A stretch of 64,000 bases of DNA from Methylobacterium ajmalii (lineage in GTDB: Bacteria; Pseudomonadota; Alphaproteobacteria; Rhizobiales; Beijerinckiaceae). This document shows, one piece after another, positions 41,739-50,052 of the stretch. Location: contig NZ_JACWCT010000027.1 of NCBI RefSeq assembly GCF_016613415.1, forward strand, positions 1 through 64,000, given 5' to 3'. Every line of letters begins with the position of its first letter. Position 1 is the stretch's first letter. The notes below the pieces were generated by a model that was not told the DNA's origin, made no database searches, and was given only the letters and a program-made list of their open reading frames with translations. Both the position numbers and the translations under genes were made by a program.

Positions 41739-42904
41739 GCCCGCTCCAGCGGCCGCATCACCGCGTAGAGCGCGTTCTTCGCCTCGAAGCCGATGCCGGG
41801 CACGTCCGGCATCGCGACCCGGCTGTCCTCGACCGGCACCGCGTCGGCGAAGCCCCCGAAGGGCGCGAAGACGTCCGGGTAGCTCTCGTTGCCGCCGAGC
41901 CCGAGGCCCACCGCGATGTTGAGGGCGAACTGGTGCCCGCCATGCGGCACGCAGCGGCGCGGCGACCAGCCGTGGGCGCGCAGCACGTCGAGGGTGCGCA
42001 GGTACTCGACGAGGCCGTAGGACAGGGCGGGATCGAATTGCAGGATGTCGCGGTCGGGACGCAGGCCGCCGTGGCGGATCAGGTTGCGGGCGTCCTGGTG
42101 CGAAAACAGGTTCTCGCCGGTGGCGAGCGGCCCGTCATAGGTCGTGGCGAGCGCCGCGTGGGCGAGGTAGTCGAGGGGATCGACCGGCTCCTCGTACCAG
42201 CGCAGGCCGTAGGGCGCGACCGCGCGGCCGAAGCGGATCGCCTCCTCGAGGGTGAAGCGGCCGTTGACGTCGACGCAGAGGCGCGAGCCGTCGCCGCCCA
42301 GCACCGCGAGCACCGCCTCGATCCGGGCGACGTCCTCCGCGAGCGGCACCAGCCCGACCTTCATCTTCACCGTACTGTAGCCGCGGTCGAGGTAGGAGCG
42401 CATCTCGTCCTGAAGCGCGTCGAGGCCCTTGCCCGGATAGTAGTAGCCGCCCGCGGCGTAGACCCAGGCGGTCGGATCGGCCTCGCCGCCGCGGTAGCGG
42501 TCGGCGAGCAGCCGCCAGAGCGGCACGCCCTTGGCCTTGGCGAGCGCATCCCACAAGGCCATGTCGAGCACGCCCACCGCCACCGAGCGCTCGCCGTGGC
42601 CGCCGGGCTTCTCGTTCTTCATCATCGCCGCCCAGGCCCGGTGCGGGTCGAGGACCCCGTCCTCGTCCTGGAGCTCCTCGGGCGCGGCCGCGAGCAGGCG
42701 CGGGATGAAGCGCTCGCGCAGGAGACCCTGCGGGGCGTAGCGGCCGTTCGAGTTGAAGCCGAAGCCGACGACCGGGCGGCCGTCGACCACCGCGTCGGTC
42801 ACCACCGCGACCACGCTCGCCGTCATGGTCGAGAAGTCGATCCAGGCGTTGGCGATGTCCGACTTGATCGGCGCGACGATGTCGCGGATGGCGGTGATGC
42901 GCAT
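41735..42904 (-). CDS. tarD: D(-)-tartrate dehydratase-like enolase-superfamily enzyme
   Basis: A 389-residue mandelate racemase/muconate lactonizing enzyme superfamily member that follows the Bradyrhizobium D-tartrate dehydratase (TarD) pattern closely from end to end. The KxK base is in STVKMKVG. Metal ligands are Asp in LCVDVNGRF, Glu in WYEEPVD and Glu in ATGENLF. The general acid His lies in CVPHGGHQFALN. Blocks such as NEKPGGHGERSVAVG and YAAGGYYYPGKGL are family-specific. It would dehydrate D-tartrate to oxaloacetate using Mg2+. GNAT overlaps its end. The symbol is by family resemblance. Confidence 0.88.
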   Translation of the reverse strand: MRITAIRDIVAPIKSDIANAWIDFSTMTASVVAVVTDAVVDGRPVVGFGFNSNGRYAPQGLLRERFIPRLLAAAPEELQDEDGVLDPHRAWAAMMKNEKPGGHGERSVAVGVLDMALWDALAKAKGVPLWRLLADRYRGGEADPTAWVYAAGGYYYPGKGLDALQDEMRSYLDRGYSTVKMKVGLVPLAEDVARIEAVLAVLGGDGSRLCVDVNGRFTLEEAIRFGRAVAPYGLRWYEEPVDPLDYLAHAALATTYDGPLATGENLFSHQDARNLIRHGGLRPDRDILQFDPALSYGLVEYLRTLDVLRAHGWSPRRCVPHGGHQFALNIAVGLGLGGNESYPDVFAPFGGFADAVPVEDSRVAMPDVPGIGFEAKNALYAVMRPLERA

Positions 42905-42984
42905 GGGTGGTCCCCTACGAGGTCGCTGTTGCGTCTCGTAGGGGGCCGCGCGGGCGCTGACAAATGCGCCGGGCGCGTGGACCG

Positions 42985-43296
42985 TCAGCGCGCGGTGCCG
43001 TTCTTCTGCGAGCCCGGGCCGGTGCCGGGCGCGCCGCTGCCGGTCGGGCCCTCGCGCGTCACCGTGGGACCGGGGCCCATGTTGCCGCCGCTCGACCCCT
43101 GCGCGCCGGTCGAGCCCATGCTGCCCGGGTTGTTGCCGCCGATGCCGGTGCCCGGCGGCTGGCTCGACATGCCCGAGCCGGTATTGCCGGTCGAGGGCTT
43201 GGCCGTGCCGGCGCCGTTGTCGATGCCCTGGGCGGCGGCGGAGCCCGCCAGCCCTGCGACGAGGGCGGCGGCGAGGAGGGGGGTGCGGAGCGGCAT
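42985..43296 (-). CDS. Small Gly/Pro-rich exported protein
   Basis: A 103-residue protein with a Sec signal peptide (MPLRTPLLAAALVAGLAGSAAAQ) and a mature region of low complexity made almost entirely of Gly, Ser, Pro, Thr and Asn (SGMSSQPPGTGIGGNN and similar). No cysteines or charged clusters. Secreted, probably disordered; no family recognised. I chose the Met that begins the signal peptide, at 43296. Confidence 0.7.
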   Translation of the reverse strand: MPLRTPLLAAALVAGLAGSAAAQGIDNGAGTAKPSTGNTGSGMSSQPPGTGIGGNNPGSMGSTGAQGSSGGNMGPGPTVTREGPTGSGAPGTGPGSQKNGTAR

Positions 43297-43582
43297 GGAG
43301 GGGTCCGGTCTGTCGGGTGCGTCGGACCGGGGCAACGGCAGGACCCGCGCGGCGTTCCCGGCGCGGCGACCGGACCCGGCCGATCGTCCGATCGAGAATC
43401 CTGAACGAATCTCGTGCGACGCGAGCCCCCCTGGCATCGCGGCAGGGTTGCAGGCAGAGTGCGACGTCTGTCGTCCCTTCGTCATGGGGCGGGAGCTATG
43501 GCCACCCGGCAGAAGGTGGCGCGGATCTTGTTAGGGAGCGTGCGGGGTTCGGTCGCGAGCCGTCCTGCGCGAAGGAGTTGAT

Positions 43583-43696
43583 ATGCAGGTTTTCCTGATC
43601 GCCCTGGGGCTCGTCGCCGTCCTGGTCGCCGTCGGCGTGTTCGGTCACCATCCCGATCACCGCGACGAGGCCCCGGTCCGCCGGCCGCGCGCCTGA
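43583..43696 (+). CDS. 37-residue membrane peptide
   Basis: ATG at 43583 follows an excellent ribosome site (GAAGGAGTTGAT). The product is one hydrophobic helix (MQVFLIALGLVAVLVAVGVFG) with a His/Asp/Arg-rich tail (HHPDHRDEAPVRRPRA). It is a typical single-pass small protein, positive tail probably cytoplasmic. It could be a small regulator of a membrane complex, but I know of no family for it. Confidence 0.6.
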   Translation: MQVFLIALGLVAVLVAVGVFGHHPDHRDEAPVRRPRA

Positions 43697-43803
43697 GGCG
43701 CGAACAACCCGGTGCAACGGCGCCTGACCTGCCGCGTTGAGAGGCGTGTGCGGCCCGTCCGGGGCCGCCGGACCCCGGATGCCCAACGCGACAGGAGCCG
43801 GTC

Positions 43804-44091
43804 ATGCCCGCATCGCGCGCGTTCACCCGTCGATGGCTCGCCGGGACGGTGCTGGCGGGCGCGCTCGCCGCGTCCGGGGCCGCGCAGTCCCGCGACCTGC
43901 CCGACGAGACCGGCACCGGAGGCGGGCCGCGCTCAACCGTCACGGCACCCAACACCAGCGCGGTCGGCCGGGTGATGCCGCATCCGGGCGGGGCCGATGC
44001 GCGGCTGGAACGACGGATCGACGCGCGCACCCGCCTGGAGCGGGCCGAAGACCGGATCGAGGACGGAATCTGCGTCGGCTGCGGCCGGTGA
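43804..44091 (+). CDS. Small exported protein with C-terminal CxxC
   Basis: A 95-residue protein with a signal peptide (SRAFTRRWLAGTVLAGALAASGAAQS, with twin arginine). A Thr/Gly-rich middle is followed by a charged helix (ARLERRIDARTRLERAEDRIED) ending GICVGCGR. The terminal CxGC motif might bind a metal or form a disulfide. It starts with a GGAGCCGGTC site. It is convergent with the ECF sigma gene 18 bases away. Family not recognised. Confidence 0.7.
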   Translation: MPASRAFTRRWLAGTVLAGALAASGAAQSRDLPDETGTGGGPRSTVTAPNTSAVGRVMPHPGGADARLERRIDARTRLERAEDRIEDGICVGCGR

Positions 44092-44109
44092 GGGTGGCGT
44101 CCGCCGGGG

Positions 44110-44769
44110 TCAGCCCAGCATCTCCGCCAGCCGGGCCCGGGCACGGTTGATCCGGCTCTTCACGGTGCCGACCCGGCACTCCATCGCGACGGCGATGTCC
44201 TCGTAGGACAGGTCGTGCACCGCCGAGAGCAGCAGCGCCTCGCGCTGGTCCGGCACCAGGCGGTCGAGGGCGGATTGGACGTCGCGCAGATCGAGGTTGC
44301 CGTGCTGGGCCGGCAGGGAGACGAGGCGCCCGGCGAAGACCCCGTCGGGATCGCCGATCTCGCGGGCGCGCTTCTGGTGCTCGGAGTAGAAGCTGTTGCG
44401 CAGGATGGTGTAGAGCCAGGCGCCGAGCTGCGTGCCGGGGGTGAACCGGTCCTGCGCCGCCCAGGCCTTGAGCAGGGTCTCCTGCACCAGGTCGTCGGCG
44501 CGGGTGCGGTCGTTGCACAGGGTCACGGCGCGGCGCCGCAGCCGGGGCACCTCCGCCAGCATGTCGCGCCGGAACGCCTCCGCGGGCGCGGCGTCGAGGC
44601 CGGCGAGCGCCGCGGCGAGGCGGGCGACCAGGGCCTCCAACCGGTCGCAGGGCGGGGCCGCGACGTCGTCGTAGGCGGCGCGCAGGGCGGCCCCGAGATG
44701 GGCCTGGATGCCCGCCGGCAAAGCCGGCGCCTCGGCGGAATCCGGATCGGTCGTGGTCGGCGGCGGCAT
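44110..44769 (-). CDS. ECF sigma factor, EcfG-like
   Basis: A 219-residue sigma factor. An atypical N-terminal extension of about 70 residues (Pro/Ala-rich, then helical) precedes sigma region 2 (RAVTLCNDRTRADDLVQETLLKAW, about 96-119) and region 4 (LVPDQREALLLSAVHDLSYE, then VGTVKSRINRARARL). Signature and length suggest the ECF15/EcfG group of the alphaproteobacterial general stress response. No NepR anti-sigma or PhyR gene flanks it; Methylobacterium species carry several ecfG paralogues and this may be one. A short dyad (44812-44825) lies upstream. Confidence 0.85.
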   Translation of the reverse strand: MPPPTTTDPDSAEAPALPAGIQAHLGAALRAAYDDVAAPPCDRLEALVARLAAALAGLDAAPAEAFRRDMLAEVPRLRRRAVTLCNDRTRADDLVQETLLKAWAAQDRFTPGTQLGAWLYTILRNSFYSEHQKRAREIGDPDGVFAGRLVSLPAQHGNLDLRDVQSALDRLVPDQREALLLSAVHDLSYEDIAVAMECRVGTVKSRINRARARLAEMLG

Positions 44770-44811
44770 CGAGGGTCTCCGGCGGCCGCCGCTTAAGCCA
44801 TGCTCTCACGT

Positions 44812-44825
44812 ACCATTACAATGGT
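44812..44825. promoter_or_regulatory. Short dyad upstream of the sigma factor gene
   Basis: ACCATT-AC-AATGGT, a perfect 6-base dyad with a 2-base spacer, 43-56 bases before the ECF sigma start in a locally A+T-rich stretch. It may be a regulator site; chance is possible. Confidence 0.25.
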
Positions 44826-44878
44826 CCTGGCGTACTAGTTCGAACGACCGGTCCGACGAGGTTCGACGGGGCGTCGCG

Positions 44879-45697
44879 TCAGGATGCGGCCGCCACCGGA
44901 GCGGGACCGGCCGTGCCCGGCAGCCAGCGGCCGCGCATGTGCCGCGTCGTCGCCTGGCGGATCTTCTCGGGGTAATCGGGGAGCGCCGGCCCGACCAGGG
45001 GCAACTCGAAGGCCGCGATCGTGTCGCGGATGCCGCCCTCGTCGAGGGCGCGTCCCGCCGCCGCGGCGTGGCGGGCGATCTCGAGCTCCTGGCCCCAGAA
45101 ATAGAGGTTCGCGGCCTGGACGTTCGCCTGCATGCGGCGCACCTCCGCCACCCGGTCGTCGGAGACCAGCGGCAACCAGATGTCCGGCATCAGCAGGTCG
45201 ACGGGCTGTTCGGGGCGCCACGCCATGGCGTCGCCCTCGACGATGCGGATCTTGGCGCGGGCCTCCGGCGGCAGCTGGGCGGCGAGGTCGAGCTCCCGGT
45301 GCAGCGCGATCACCTCGGGATCGATCTCGACCACGGTGACGGCGGTGACCTCCGGCCGCAGGGCGCTCGCCACCGCCGACCAGCCCATCCCGAGGCCGAA
45401 CACCACGACGTGGCCGGCGGACAGGCGTACGCCGATCTCCTGGCTCTCCAGCTCGATCGGCGTCGTCGACATCCAGGTGTGGTCGCCGCGGACCAGGGCG
45501 GTGACGCGCGGCACCAGCCGCGCCGGGCTCCAGTAGCCCTGGGCGAGCAGGTTCCGCCCGTGATGGATGCGCCAGGCGCCCGATTGCAGCGGCCGGTACT
45601 CCGGCACGAACAGGTCGAAGACGAACGGGTCCAGCCCCGGGGGGATCGCGGTGAGCGGGAGCGCCCCGGGCGGACAGGCCGTGGAAGAGAGCGTCAT
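44879..45697 (-). CDS. Spermidine synthase-like methyltransferase-fold protein
   Basis: A 272-residue protein with a class I methyltransferase-like core. VVVFGLGMGWSAVA (about 97-110) is the cofactor loop, followed by an acidic strand (VTVVEIDPEVIAL) and IRIVEGDAMAW. It is like the N-methyltransferase and spermidine synthase group. The C-terminal part after 170 is not typical, and the polyamine-binding Asp pair is unclear. It begins at the Met after GCGAGGATGACGGC. Separate from the protein at 28369. Substrate unknown. Confidence 0.78.
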   Translation of the reverse strand: MTLSSTACPPGALPLTAIPPGLDPFVFDLFVPEYRPLQSGAWRIHHGRNLLAQGYWSPARLVPRVTALVRGDHTWMSTTPIELESQEIGVRLSAGHVVVFGLGMGWSAVASALRPEVTAVTVVEIDPEVIALHRELDLAAQLPPEARAKIRIVEGDAMAWRPEQPVDLLMPDIWLPLVSDDRVAEVRRMQANVQAANLYFWGQELEIARHAAAAGRALDEGGIRDTIAAFELPLVGPALPDYPEKIRQATTRHMRGRWLPGTAGPAPVAAAS

Positions 45698-45768
45698 GCC
45701 GTCATCCTCGCGGCAGGGGGAGCGGCGCGATTGGCGCCGATTCGCGCGGCGCGTGCAAGCGGCTTCGG

Positions 45769-46938
45769 CTAGGCTGTATCCTGCCGTGCGACGGTTCGTG
45801 TGCCCACGCCCCGCACCAGCGGCAGCGCCGCCGCGCACAGCGCCGCCATGACCCAGAAGGCGCCGGGGCCCAGCCGGGCCCAGAGCGGCCCGGCCGCGAG
45901 GGTCGCCAGGGTGGTGGCGAGCCCGAGGCCGAGGGTGCCGTAGAGGGTCTGGGCCGTCGCCGCGAGGGCGGGCGGCACCGTCCGGGCGAGGACCTGCATC
46001 GCCGCGAGGTGCAGGAGCGCGAAGGTCAGCCCGTGCAGGGCCTGGATCGCCGCGAGCGCCGGCAGCGCGACGGTGAGCGCCGCCACCGACCAGCGCAGGA
46101 TCCCCGCCCCGGCCGCGAGCGCCAGCGCCCCGCCGGGTCCGAGGCGGCCGAGCAGCCGGGGGCCGACCACCAGGAAGACCAGCACCTCGGCGCCCACCGC
46201 CTCGGCCCAGAGCAGGCTCGCGGTGCCGGGAGACAGGCCGGCCTCGCCCCAGCGGATCACCGCGAAGGCGTCGTGCACCGCGTGGCTGGCGATCACCAGG
46301 GCGGCGACCGCGAGGAGGCGGCGGAAGGCGGGGGCGCCCAGGAAAGCTCGCAGCTCGGCGAGGCCGGGTCGCGCGGTCCGCGTTTCCGGGCCGGCGGGAC
46401 CGGCCGGCAGGGCGAGCGTCGCGGCGGCGAGCAGCGCGAAAGCGGCGGCGCCCGCCACCGGCAGGGCCGACAGGCCGAGAAGCCCCGTCAGCTGGCCGGC
46501 GACCAGCGTACCGGCGATGAAGGCGGCCGAGCCGGCGCCCCGCACGGTGCCGTAGGCGAAGCGGGAGGCCGCGGCGGCCGGCAGCGCCAGGGCGTCGGCG
46601 AGCGGAGCGAGCGGCGCCGTCGCGGCGGCATGCGCCAGGCCGGCGAGCATCAGCCCGGCAAAGCCGTGGCCGGCGAGGACGAGGAGGGCGCTCGACCCCG
46701 CGAGGAGCCCGCAGGCGGCGAGCACGCCGCGGCCGGCGTGCAGCCGGTCGGCGATCGCGCCCGCCAGCGGGCCGGCGGCGAGCCGGATCGCGGTGCCGGC
46801 GGCGAGCACCAGTCCGACCTGCGTCGGCGACAGCCCGCGCTCTGACAGGAGCGCGGGCAGGAACGGCGTAGTCAGGCCGTAACCGGCATAGAGCGCGGCG
46901 TAGACGAGGACGAAGCGTGGCAGCGCGCCTGCGGGCAT
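45769..46938 (-). CDS. MFS transporter (HcaT/nucleoside-symporter-like)
   Basis: A 389-residue membrane protein with about 12 hydrophobic segments. The N-terminus YAGYGLTTPFLPALLSERGLSPTQVG resembles the MFS_1-like, HcaT-type group, and the TMS2-3 loop has GAIADRLHAG. Substrate not determinable. A 39-residue membrane peptide gene lies 27 bases upstream on the same strand and may form one transcript. Confidence 0.88.
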   Translation of the reverse strand: MPAGALPRFVLVYAALYAGYGLTTPFLPALLSERGLSPTQVGLVLAAGTAIRLAAGPLAGAIADRLHAGRGVLAACGLLAGSSALLVLAGHGFAGLMLAGLAHAAATAPLAPLADALALPAAAASRFAYGTVRGAGSAAFIAGTLVAGQLTGLLGLSALPVAGAAAFALLAAATLALPAGPAGPETRTARPGLAELRAFLGAPAFRRLLAVAALVIASHAVHDAFAVIRWGEAGLSPGTASLLWAEAVGAEVLVFLVVGPRLLGRLGPGGALALAAGAGILRWSVAALTVALPALAAIQALHGLTFALLHLAAMQVLARTVPPALAATAQTLYGTLGLGLATTLATLAAGPLWARLGPGAFWVMAALCAAALPLVRGVGTRTVARQDTA

Positions 46939-46965
46939 CGGACCGGGCCCGCGGGCGCGCCGCCC

Positions 46966-47085
46966 TCAGATCAGGCCGGCGCCGTGGGGATGGTCCCGCG
47001 GCGGCTCGACGGTGACGATGGTCCCCAGACCGAGGACGAGGGCGCCGGCGGCGCAGAAGGCGAGGGAGAGGGCTGCGATGATCAT
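46966..47085 (-). CDS. 39-residue membrane peptide
   Basis: MIIAALSLAFCAAGALVLGLGTIVTV is one hydrophobic helix followed by a short tail with His-Pro-His (EPPRDHPHGAGLI). ATG at 47085 has no strong ribosome site, and an upstream reading frame exists but looks non-protein-like. The shape is similar to the peptide at 43583. It lies upstream of the MFS gene on the same strand. Confidence 0.5.
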   Translation of the reverse strand: MIIAALSLAFCAAGALVLGLGTIVTVEPPRDHPHGAGLI

Positions 47086-47236
47086 GGGCGAAAGCTTTGC
47101 GGTCCCGTGCTTAACGCGACCTTGCCGAACGGGATGAAGAAGGGGAAAACCCCAGCATCCACAACGCGGATGCGGGCCGGCGCGAAGACGCAGCCGGCGC
47201 CACGCAAACGCCATTTTCGGGATCGGGGAACGCCCA

Positions 47237-48256
47237 ATGGAGTACCGCACGCTCGGCCGGTCCGGCCTGAAGGTCTCGCCGCTCTGCCTCGGCACGATGA
47301 TGTTCGGCGGACCCACCCCCGACGACGAGGCGATCCGCATCGTGGCGGATGCCCGCGCGCAGGGGATCAACTTCATCGATACGGCGAACGCCTACACCGA
47401 GGGGCGCTCCGAGGAGGTGGTCGGCCGGGCCATCGCGCAGGACCGCGACGCCTGGGTGCTCGCCACCAAGGTGGCGAACCCGATGGGGAAGGGCCCGAAC
47501 GACCGCGGCCTGTCGCGCGCCCACATCGTCCAGGCCTGCGAGGCCAGCCTCAAGCGGCTCAACACCGACCGGATCGACCTCTACTACCTCCACAAGGAGG
47601 ATCACGACACGCCGCTGTCCGAGACCGTGCGGGCGATGGCCGACCTGATCCGGGCCGGCAAGGTGCGCTACTTCGGGGTGTCGAACCACCGGGCCTGGCG
47701 GGTCGCCGAGATCTGCCGGCTGTGCGACGAGCACGGCATCGACCGGCCCGCGGCGAGCCAGCCCTACTACAACGCCCTCAACCGGATGCCGGAGGTCGAG
47801 CACCTGCCGGCCTGCGCCCATTACGGGCTCGGCGTCGTGCCCTACTCGCCGCTCGCCCGCGGCGTGCTGACCGCCAAGTACCGCCCCGGCGAGGCGCCGC
47901 CCGAGGGCACCCGCGCCGGGCGCGGCGACACCCGGATGATGCAGACCGAGTGGCGGCCCGAGAGCCTGCGCATCGCCGAGGAGCTCAAACGCCATGCGGA
48001 GGGCAAGGGCGCCACGGTGATCGACTTCGCGGTGGGCTGGGTGCTCAACAACCGCGCCGTCACCGCGGTGATCGCCGGGCCGCGGACCTTCGAGCAGTGG
48101 CGCTCCTACGCCAAGGCCCTCGACTATCGCTTTACCCCGGAGGACGAGGCCCTGGTCGACGGCCTGGTGCCGGCCGGTCATCCCTCGACCCCGGGCTACA
48201 CCGATCCGGCCTATCCGCTCGAGGGGCGGACCACCTGGACGGAGGCTCGCACCTGA
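47237..48256 (+). CDS. Aldo/keto reductase
   Basis: A 339-residue AKR. MEYRTLGRSGLKVSPLCLGTMMFGG starts the barrel, and FIDTANAYTEGRSEEVVG holds Asp and Tyr of the tetrad. Lys is in LATKVANP and His in YLHKEDHD. It reads like the YghZ/AKR14 or Tas group. It has GGGGAAC before the start. Not next to a regulator and separate from the AKR at 25377. Substrate unknown. Confidence 0.92.
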   Translation: MEYRTLGRSGLKVSPLCLGTMMFGGPTPDDEAIRIVADARAQGINFIDTANAYTEGRSEEVVGRAIAQDRDAWVLATKVANPMGKGPNDRGLSRAHIVQACEASLKRLNTDRIDLYYLHKEDHDTPLSETVRAMADLIRAGKVRYFGVSNHRAWRVAEICRLCDEHGIDRPAASQPYYNALNRMPEVEHLPACAHYGLGVVPYSPLARGVLTAKYRPGEAPPEGTRAGRGDTRMMQTEWRPESLRIAEELKRHAEGKGATVIDFAVGWVLNNRAVTAVIAGPRTFEQWRSYAKALDYRFTPEDEALVDGLVPAGHPSTPGYTDPAYPLEGRTTWTEART

Positions 48257-48329
48257 GCCCCGCTCCCCCACGGCGGGCTCGCGGCGTGATCCGATGTGGA
48301 TGACTCCGGTTCGACGGCGATTTCCTCTT

Positions 48330-48354
48330 GGAACGCGCCGACCACGGCTTAGTT
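48330..48354 (+). promoter_or_regulatory. Candidate EcfG-type promoter upstream of the SWIB gene
   Basis: GGAAC at 48330-48334 is followed, 17 bases on, by GTT (48352-48354), fitting the alphaproteobacterial stress-sigma consensus GGAAC-N16/17-cGTT except for A instead of C before GTT. It lies 70 bases before the SWIB start. It is a short motif and could arise by chance. Confidence 0.35.
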
Positions 48355-48424
48355 GTTGACGCTATGTGCCCAGGCATGTCCACTCTTCGACCCTGGGAGA
48401 CGGGTTGCAGACCGGAGGAGACCG

Positions 48425-48841
48425 ATGGCGATCAAGACCACCAAGAAGGCCGAGACCAAGGCCGAACCCGAAGCCGCCCCGAAGGCCGCTCCCAAGGCCA
48501 CGAAGGCGGCCGCCAAGGACACGGCGAAGGACGACGCCGCCGACGAGGCGAAGGGTGCGGCCAAGGGCAAGAAGGTCGCGGCGCCGAAATCCGGCGACAA
48601 GCCCAACGCCCTGCAGAAGCCCCTGCAGCCGACGCCCGAGCTCGCCGCCATCGTCGGCGACAGCCCGATCCCGCGCGGCGAGGTGGTGAGCAAGGTGTGG
48701 GAGTACATCCGCAAGCACTCGCTCCAGAACCCCGAGAACAAGCGCGAGATCCTCGCTGACGACAAGCTGAAGAAGGTCTTTGGCAAGGACAAGGCGACGA
48801 TGTTCGAGATGAACAAGTACTTCTCGCAGCACCTGAAGTAG
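48425..48841 (+). CDS. SWIB/MDM2-domain protein with histone-like tail
   Basis: A 138-residue protein. The N-terminal half is Lys/Ala/Pro-rich and low complexity (KAAPKATKAAAKDTAK), like the tails of bacterial histone-H1-type proteins. A SWIB domain runs from about 60 to 136 (LAAIVGDSPIPRGEVVSKVW, YIRKHSLQNPENKREILAD, FEMNKYFSQHLK). SWIB domains are mostly eukaryotic chromatin parts; in bacteria they occur in Chlamydia and some alphaproteobacteria, where a DNA-topology role is suggested. The start follows CCGGAGGAGACCG. A terminator-like hairpin follows. Confidence 0.9.
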   Translation: MAIKTTKKAETKAEPEAAPKAAPKATKAAAKDTAKDDAADEAKGAAKGKKVAAPKSGDKPNALQKPLQPTPELAAIVGDSPIPRGEVVSKVWEYIRKHSLQNPENKREILADDKLKKVFGKDKATMFEMNKYFSQHLK

Positions 48842-48883
48842 TATTGCCCGGCCGCCGGCTTCCTCCGGTCCGTCGCTCCTCCC

Positions 48884-48908
48884 GGATGGCCGCTCAAAGC
48901 GGCCATCC
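48884..48908. terminator. Hairpin after the SWIB gene
   Basis: GGATGGCCGCT-CAA-AGCGGCCATCC forms a perfect 11-bp stem with a 3-base loop. It sits 43 bases after the SWIB stop. There is no T-run, so termination would rely on other signals. Confidence 0.5.
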
Positions 48909-48950
48909 GCGCTTCCGGCCGGCCGATCGCCCGGGCCCGCGCGCGCGCCG

Positions 48951-49124
48951 ATGATTAGGCCTCCCGATCCCGGCCGCGGCCGCGCCCTCGCCGCCCTCGT
49001 CTTCCTGGCCGCCCTCGTGGTCGCCTGCGTCTGGCTCGCCGGCGTCCTGCGCCGGGAATCGATCCGCGAGGACTGCATGGCGAGCGGCCGGCGCGATTGC
49101 GAGGCCGCTACATCCTCTCCCTGA
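48951..49124 (+). CDS. 57-residue single-pass membrane protein
   Basis: MIRPPDPGRGRALAALVFLA begins a hydrophobic helix (about 12-34), followed by a short charged tail with two Cys (EDCMASGRRDCEAA). It follows the SWIB gene hairpin. No strong ribosome site is seen. The Cys pair spaced seven residues apart recalls small envelope proteins. Function unknown. Confidence 0.5.
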   Translation: MIRPPDPGRGRALAALVFLAALVVACVWLAGVLRRESIREDCMASGRRDCEAATSSP

Positions 49125-49300
49125 TCCGCCACGGCCTTCCGCGCGATGGTGAGCGCTGCCGACAGGTGACGGACATAGGCATCGAGTGGTCCTTCGCGCC
49201 GCCCGGATGAATTCTCAGGGATGTTCGTCCACGGCCGGTCGGGGAGCCCGATACGAGACTATCCCTCGATCCATTCCACCCGCCCACTCTCCCTGCGCCT

Positions 49301-49666
49301 TCAGGCGGCGAGGGCCGAGACCGGATACGGCCCGGCGATGCTGCCACCCCGCTGCTCGAAGCCGGCGCGCTCGTTCCGCGGATTGTCCCTGCACGGCCCG
49401 ATCGGACGGAAACCCTCGGTGCTCAAACCCGCCGCAACGGTATTCGCGTCACTTCCTCTGGGGAAGGCGGCGTTCAGGCGGGCGGTGAACTCGGGCGATG
49501 CGGCCTCGCGCCCGGAGATGGGCGTCGTCGGTCGCGGCGTGGCCGACACGAGGGGCACGCCACGCGAGACCGCGACGTGCCAGGCATAGAACGGCCCGCC
49601 GACGAGAGCCGCCAGCGTCAACAGGATGCCTCCGCCGAGCAGGAGCACGATCGTTCGACCGGTCAT
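49301..49666 (-). CDS. Small membrane-anchored hypothetical protein
   Basis: A 121-residue protein with an N-terminal hydrophobic helix (MTGRTIVLLLGGGILLTLAAL, about 1-30) and a soluble tail containing FTARLNAAFPRGSDANTVAA, LSTEGFR and CRDNPRNERAGFEQRGG. The tail reads as a folded domain that could be cut short at the C-terminus. I chose the Met at 49666; the frame starts five codons earlier. Family not recognised. Confidence 0.55.
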   Translation of the reverse strand: MTGRTIVLLLGGGILLTLAALVGGPFYAWHVAVSRGVPLVSATPRPTTPISGREAASPEFTARLNAAFPRGSDANTVAAGLSTEGFRPIGPCRDNPRNERAGFEQRGGSIAGPYPVSALAA

Positions 49667-50052
49667 GTCGGCAGCATGCAACCGTTCTCGCCGTGGTGCC
49701 AGCGGCTTTCGCCTTATCCGAGATAGGACCGGGCGAGACGCTCACGACCTCTCGATCGGTATCGGAACGGCTTGATACCGGCGGAGACGGCGTCGGGCTC
49801 TGCCCGTGATGCATCGACGACGGTCGCGAGGCGAGTCGAGGTTCCCCAGGCGTCGTGCAACGAGCCGGATCGTGCCATGCGGCTTTTCCTCGGGGGAGGC
49901 GCACAGCCTGCACCGGGGCTTCGAGGCCGTCCACCCTAGGCCGCCCCTCGCGCAGGTCGCGCCGCCCCGCTGGCGCCGAGCCTTGGATTGTGCTCGATTG
50001 CCGAACCTTGGGTCATGAGTAGCCAATGGCGCGTGCACGCACAGGAAATACG
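49667..50052. other. Gap upstream of the chorismate mutase gene
   Basis: About 385 bases without an accepted gene. It should hold the promoters of the divergent small membrane protein (minus) and the chorismate mutase (plus). Its last 100 bases and the following gene are visibly lower in G+C than the region. No repeat was seen. Confidence 0.45.
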
